Positions 59,801 to 64,000 of a DNA stretch of 64,000 nt are shown in pieces. Origin of the DNA: Neostapfia colusana. Lineage: Eukaryota > Streptophyta > Magnoliopsida > Poales > Poaceae. The notes beneath the pieces are model-generated. The model saw only the letters and a program-made list of their open reading frames with translations, was not told where the DNA came from and ran no database searches. The stretch's first letter is position 1. Every line of letters begins with the position of its first letter. Where the stretch lies: positions 35,903,760 through 35,967,759 of the forward strand of contig JASWHV010000010.1 of assembly GCA_030760725.1 (NCBI GenBank), in the 5' to 3' direction. The position numbers and the translations under genes were made by a program.

Positions 59801-60955
59801 AAATGAGACCCAGCAGGGGGGATAGGAAGCAGTGAGCAGAGGTCTCACGTGCGTAGCCCTGTTGGTGTCGGTTGAGGACCGTCCGTGTGCGGCCCTGCTG
59901 GACAAGTATCGAACAGTACCGGATGCATACTGGCATATGGGAACCAGGAAACCGTTGTAATTGGTTAACCTGGGTGTCGAGGCTTACCCAACTGTAAATA
60001 TGAGTGGGTTGAGGGTAGCAAGGTGTAAATCTGCCGGTGGGCACAGTCACGCTCCACGCGGGACCTCCTACCCTTTACGGATGGACCGGTTTGGCATTTG
60101 GGTTGCCTTTGAAAGGTTGTTGCATACAACAGAGTAGGAAGGGGTGTGGAACCACGCTTCTGAAAGTGGGTGTATGCAACGTGTTATCCGGGTGTGTCTT
60201 GATTGCAATCACCGTCCCTCACGGTTATTTGAGTACCCGCTTGTTCACTGCGCTGTGACGTAGTAAGAAGTGAAATAAGCCAACTGAAAATGCTGTATTG
60301 ATCTACTAATATCTTGAATACCTTGATTGCTGTAGTTATAGAGCAAATTAAGTTTATATTCCACTTTGGGCATCACCACATCGGAGGAAAGCGTTTCTTG
60401 TTTGATTGTGGACTTCCGATGTGAGGGCTGCCTAAGGCATACAAATCCGCTGCTATAAAAACTTAAAGCAAGGATCAACTTATAGGCGTGTCTTTCTTGA
60501 AAAGTCCTTTCCTACCTTACACATCCTTGCACGTAGAGTTCCATGCCTAGGGTTGACGGTTAAGACTTGCTGAGCCTTCGTGCTCACGGTTGCAATATTT
60601 GAGCTGTGTACAGGTGAGAGTTATGAGGAAGGTTCCGAGGACGAGGCGATGCCCCCGTCAGGGTACACGGCCGAGATGGAGCCCTGCACGCCGCCGTGAT
60701 CTCCGGTTTCATGCTGCTAGTGAGTAGCGTCCCCGGGCTGGACGGCTGCACTTTTGCATAGCTAGGATGAGAGGCCGTATATGTACATTACTTCCGCTGT
60801 ATGAATAGGTTTTGTAAAAAGACTTCCGCTGTTTTATATCAAGTAAAAGTTTGTATGTTGTTCTTTATTCTTTTTGTGTGTGCTATTGGGTGCCGCATCG
60901 CACGGCACCACCCTATGCGATCCTGGAGTGGGTGAACCACGGGGTGGTCCCCACA
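56889..60955 (+). repeat. Element I 5' LTR (4067 bp)
   Basis: Runs from TGTAAAATCCCC to GGTCCCCACA. GC-rich block 57480-58640 without a clear TATA, predicted exons to 60699, and two ACTTCCGCTG copies at 60789-60831. Stretches 58700-59440 and 59522-60613 are read as introns; nothing else recognised. The left duplication GCTAA is in H; the right copy is outside the window. Confidence 0.92.
59444..60699 (+). other. Predicted spliced LTR ORF of element I, exons 2-3
   Basis: Exon 2 is 59444-59521 (CCTAATAG|TGACCG to CAACCAG|GCAAGC, 78 nt, one codon shorter than in C, D and H). Exon 3 is 60614-60699 (GTACAG|GTGAGA to TGA). The frame encodes EDAPEPLDVLPPE and later AEMEPCTPP. Intron 2 is 1092 bp with a GC donor. 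Exon 1 could not be assigned confidently; a GTGAGC donor near 58228 keeps an open phase but without ATG. Confidence 0.45.
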
Positions 60956-60959
60956 GTCA

Positions 60960-60971
60960 TGGTATCAGTGC
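60960..60971 (+). other. Element I primer-binding site, variant
   Basis: TGGTATCAGTGC differs by one base from TGGTATCAGAGC in B, C and H. Either a mutation after insertion or use of a slightly different tRNA end. Confidence 0.8.
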
Positions 60972-62531
60972 CGCATTGGGAATGGCACGCTCAAAAAGAG
61001 CCTATTTTTGAAAACTTAGAAGTAGTCGAGTGAGGATTAGTCATTAAGCCCACATAAGGTCTATGATAGTAGCAGCTACTAAGGTGGAAAAGCTAACTTC
61101 CTTGTTATATATTCTGTAACGACGTTCCAACGTCAGGTAAGAGGTAAGGTACGCCACCGCAGGCAGATCAATTGCGGTAACTCGCCATACGAGAAATAGT
61201 ATGGAAGGATATACCGTGGCTTGGCACGGTAGTGAATATGAGTCTCTGAACCTCTTAATGGTTCTGAGAGCATATGAAAACGCTGATCTCCTGTGTGCTT
61301 TAGGCATAAGTGAGAATACCCTATCGTGTGGTAAGCAACACGATAGTATGCAACTCTTGAACGTTCAATGTTCAAAGGGCCATACGCAGCGCTCGCCATC
61401 GGCGTGCCTCAACGGTCATGAGGCAGTAGGTGGTATCCGTTGGGTTGATAAAATTCCCAACCGTGACGACCCATTCGCGCTCTACTCGGGTTCCCCGTCG
61501 TGTGGTGTGAAAACACGACCATGTACCTTGAGACGTGGCTTGACTCAAGGATGATCCGTATGGCAATGATACAGACCGTATGTTTTTATTATGATATGGA
61601 ACTTCCTGAAATGCTAAAACCTTTGTGTCCACAATTATTGTGTATTCTTCTGCAGGTACATTAACCACGTTAGCGCATGACGTGTAGAAATCATTTGTGA
61701 GTGACTTCCTTAGTTCCACCATTTGACACGTATAAGCCGGAATACCGGTTTAGGATTTTTCTTTGGTGAGGAAACGTAGTACCGACTGCATAAAAGTTTA
61801 TTTTCAAAGAAAAGAGTCCAATGAAGTTTAGGAATTCATTTAGGGGTTAGTAAACTCCTATATTGAACTAAGAGTCAATTGGGAGTATAGGTTCAATCTC
61901 AAAAGCTTAGGAATAATCTCCCCTGTTTTTGGCAGAATTTTTGCTGAACTTGAACAGGGCATAACTTAAGATTGGTTGAACCAATGGATGTATGGGATAC
62001 CATTTTGAAAAGGTTTTGAAGTCCTCTACAATTTTTCTGTAGAGTTCCATAACAAAATCTCCCTCCAAAGGGATGAAAATCTCAGATGAGTAGGTACTGT
62101 CCAAAAACAGGGCAGACCAAATGCTCTCTGGAATTTTCCGTATTTCGACCAAAAAACTTAGTATCACAATTCGACGTCCAGTAGCTGTTGTAAAACAGCA
62201 AGTTGGAGTCGAAAAGTTGTTGCATTCAACGTATCATTACAGACGAGTACATGTTTGGGTCCAGTACAATAGCGAGGAATCACGCATGCTAACACACATA
62301 ACATCCCGTTGTGACCCCGATGGTCGAAATGAACTTTTAAACCCTTAAAGTTCAATACTTTGGAACTCGATCATGTGACACAGTCCAGGGATGTATATGT
62401 TGCATAAAGTGTATACTTTATCCATATGTGTGACTGTTATGCGTACTGTTTATTCCAATCTCGCACTACTATTGTATAGATTGGATGAAATAAACCAACA
62501 TGTGCTGATTAGTTGAATGGTCTGAATGCAG
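60972..62531 (+). other. Element I untranslated leader
   Basis: About 1.56 kb, no sense ORF, so no orf0. It ends TCTGAATGCAG at 62531, at the place where C has TTTCAG before gag. Confidence 0.55.
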
Positions 62532-62532
62532 A

Positions 62533-64000
62533 ATTGTGCGGACACGTTCAACACAAGAGGAGGGAGGTCCGAGTCAAGTTCGTGGTGATGAGTCTCCACG
62601 TCCGGAGCAGACCACGACACAGCAGCAACCACCTCCTCCACCGCCAGAACTTCCAAGAAATCTGGCGGAGGTTCTCGCCGCAGTGCTCGGCTCGCGCGAC
62701 GAGCACACCGAGCTGCTGTGGATGCTAGTGCAGCAGAATGCGTTCCATCAGGGAGGACGCCAAGACAATGGGCAACGCCAGCCCCAACAAAGTTCATATT
62801 CAGAATTCATGGCGACCCATCCACCGGTCTTCACGGAGGCCGAAGAACCTTTGGAGGCGAACAGATTTATCCGCACTCTGGAGGCAAAGTTCGGGCTGCT
62901 ACGATGCACCGAACACCAGAAGGCGCTGTATGCAGCGCAACAGCTTCAAGGAGAAGCCGGTACCTGGTGGGCGAACTACACCGCCTCCTTACCGGCTGGC
63001 CATGCCGTCACATGGACGGAGTTCCGGGAGGCATTCCGCGCCTATCACATACCTCCCGGTGTGATGGAAATGAAGCTCCAGGAGTTCCTGGCGCTACGAC
63101 AGGGCGAGAGGAGTGCTCATGAGTACTCCAGGTTATTCAACCGGCTGGTGCAGTATGCGCCAGGATTTGTGGGGACGGAAGACAACAAGCGCAACGCTTT
63201 CTTCCGGGGCCTGAATTCAAAGATGAAGGTCCATCTCGCCCAGAGCAATCGTGGCACATTCAACGATCTAGTTAATGCCGCGATTCTACAAGAAAATGCT
63301 CAGCGCGAGCGCGGTTCTGACAAGAGGAAACGCAGCGTGCTGACGAGCAGCAGTGGTGGAACACCACAGAAATACCGCGTGGTGTATCGCTCACCATCCG
63401 GTCAGAGATGGCAGCCACCGACACGACCGCCTCAGTTTCACGGTTGGCAATATAATGCGCCGGGCTTCCGACCGGTGTATCCACCACAGCAACAGCAACA
63501 GCAAAGGATGGTCCCGCGTGCACCTTAGTATCAACAGCATGCACCGGGATTTCGTCCTCAAGTCGGCGGGACCCCGAAACCTTACACGTGCTACACGTGT
63601 GGCCGTGTCGGGCACATTTCGAGAGACTGCCCCGAGCCGCGACAGGGCAGGGGTGCAGCACCATATCAGGGTGCTAATCAGCCCCGTAACCAGCCCAAGA
63701 AACCAGCACCAAAACCCGGCAACGTCCACCACTTAGCCATCGAAGACGTGCCGGAAGGCGAACCCATCCTCGCGGGTACGTTCTCTTACCTAGATCATCC
63801 CGTAGTCATACTTTTTGACTCCGGTGCCACCCATAATTTCATAAGTCAGTCTTATGTTATTAAATATCAACTGCCTATCATTCCCACAAATAATTCATAT
63901 TTGATATGTTCTCCGGGTGGGAAAATAACAGATGATAGAATGGTCTATAGAGCACCAATACAATTGAGTGGGAATCTATATCCGACTTCTCTAATCATGT
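62533..64000 (+). pseudogene. Element I gag and protease, one stop, start codon lost, runs off window
   Basis: One frame from 62533 to the window end. Gag domain (YSEFMATHPPVF, WWANY, TWTEFREAF), CCHC knuckle (CYTCGRVGHISRDC, about 63590-63631), protease with intact LFDSGATHNFIS. The codon aligned with C's initiator ATG is ATT (62533-62535), followed by GTG. A single TAG at 63526-63528 lies between gag and the knuckle, where a CAG-to-TAG change is plausible because the next codons are Tyr-Gln-Gln. Otherwise intact as far as visible. RT onward is outside the window. Confidence 0.9.

Overview
The window is plant DNA, most likely from a grass, and consists entirely of nested Ty3/gypsy LTR retrotransposons. 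I found no host gene, tRNA, rRNA or CRISPR array. The elements look like chromoviruses of the Tekay/Del type. Every readable pol ends in a chromodomain after the integrase, LTRs are 3-4 kb, primer-binding sites match the initiator-Met tRNA type (TGGTATCAGAGC), and an AAGGGGGG-type polypurine tract precedes the 3' LTRs. Host and clade are inferred from these traits and not from a database.

Layout, with elements named A-I. E (minus strand) is the oldest shell, 35508 to 48557. D (+) inserted into E's 3' LTR and ends at 35507. B (+) inserted into D's pol and ends at 30244. A (+) inserted into B's 5' LTR and ends at 4565. C (minus, 12612-28043) inserted into B's 3' LTR. F (+, 36389-39652) is a solo LTR inside E's integrase. 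G (minus, 42759-47557, 5'-truncated) sits in E's leader ORF. H (+, from 48558) sits in E's 5' LTR. I (+, from 56889) sits in H's reverse transcriptase and leaves the window at 64000. A, B and D run off the left edge.

C is by far the youngest. It has TAAGA duplications on both sides, two LTRs of exactly 4045 bp with one difference noticed by eye, an open 1518-codon gag-pol and a second ORF (314 aa, orf0) upstream of gag. Its protease active site reads GSG where the relatives read DSG, so even this copy may not be self-sufficient. The other elements carry stops, frameshifts or deletions.

The most unusual signal is inside the LTRs. They carry what look like small spliced genes: a TATA box, a first exon, a conserved 69-81 nt exon ending at a GC-type donor (AG|GCAAG), an intron of about 1.0-1.25 kb, a last exon with a stop codon, and a poly(A)-like signal. 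In G the first AUG after the TATA box, in GCCATGG context, opens a 64-codon frame that stays open and in phase across three exons. In C, D, H and I the exon pairs share length or codon phase and differ largely at third codon positions. Solo LTR F lacks the first intron almost exactly at the predicted junction, as expected if spliced RNA had been reverse transcribed. Strong 3' splice sites also lie directly before the gag and orf0 start codons. I infer that these elements use splicing of an LTR-borne leader, and may express an acidic, Gln-rich LTR microprotein.
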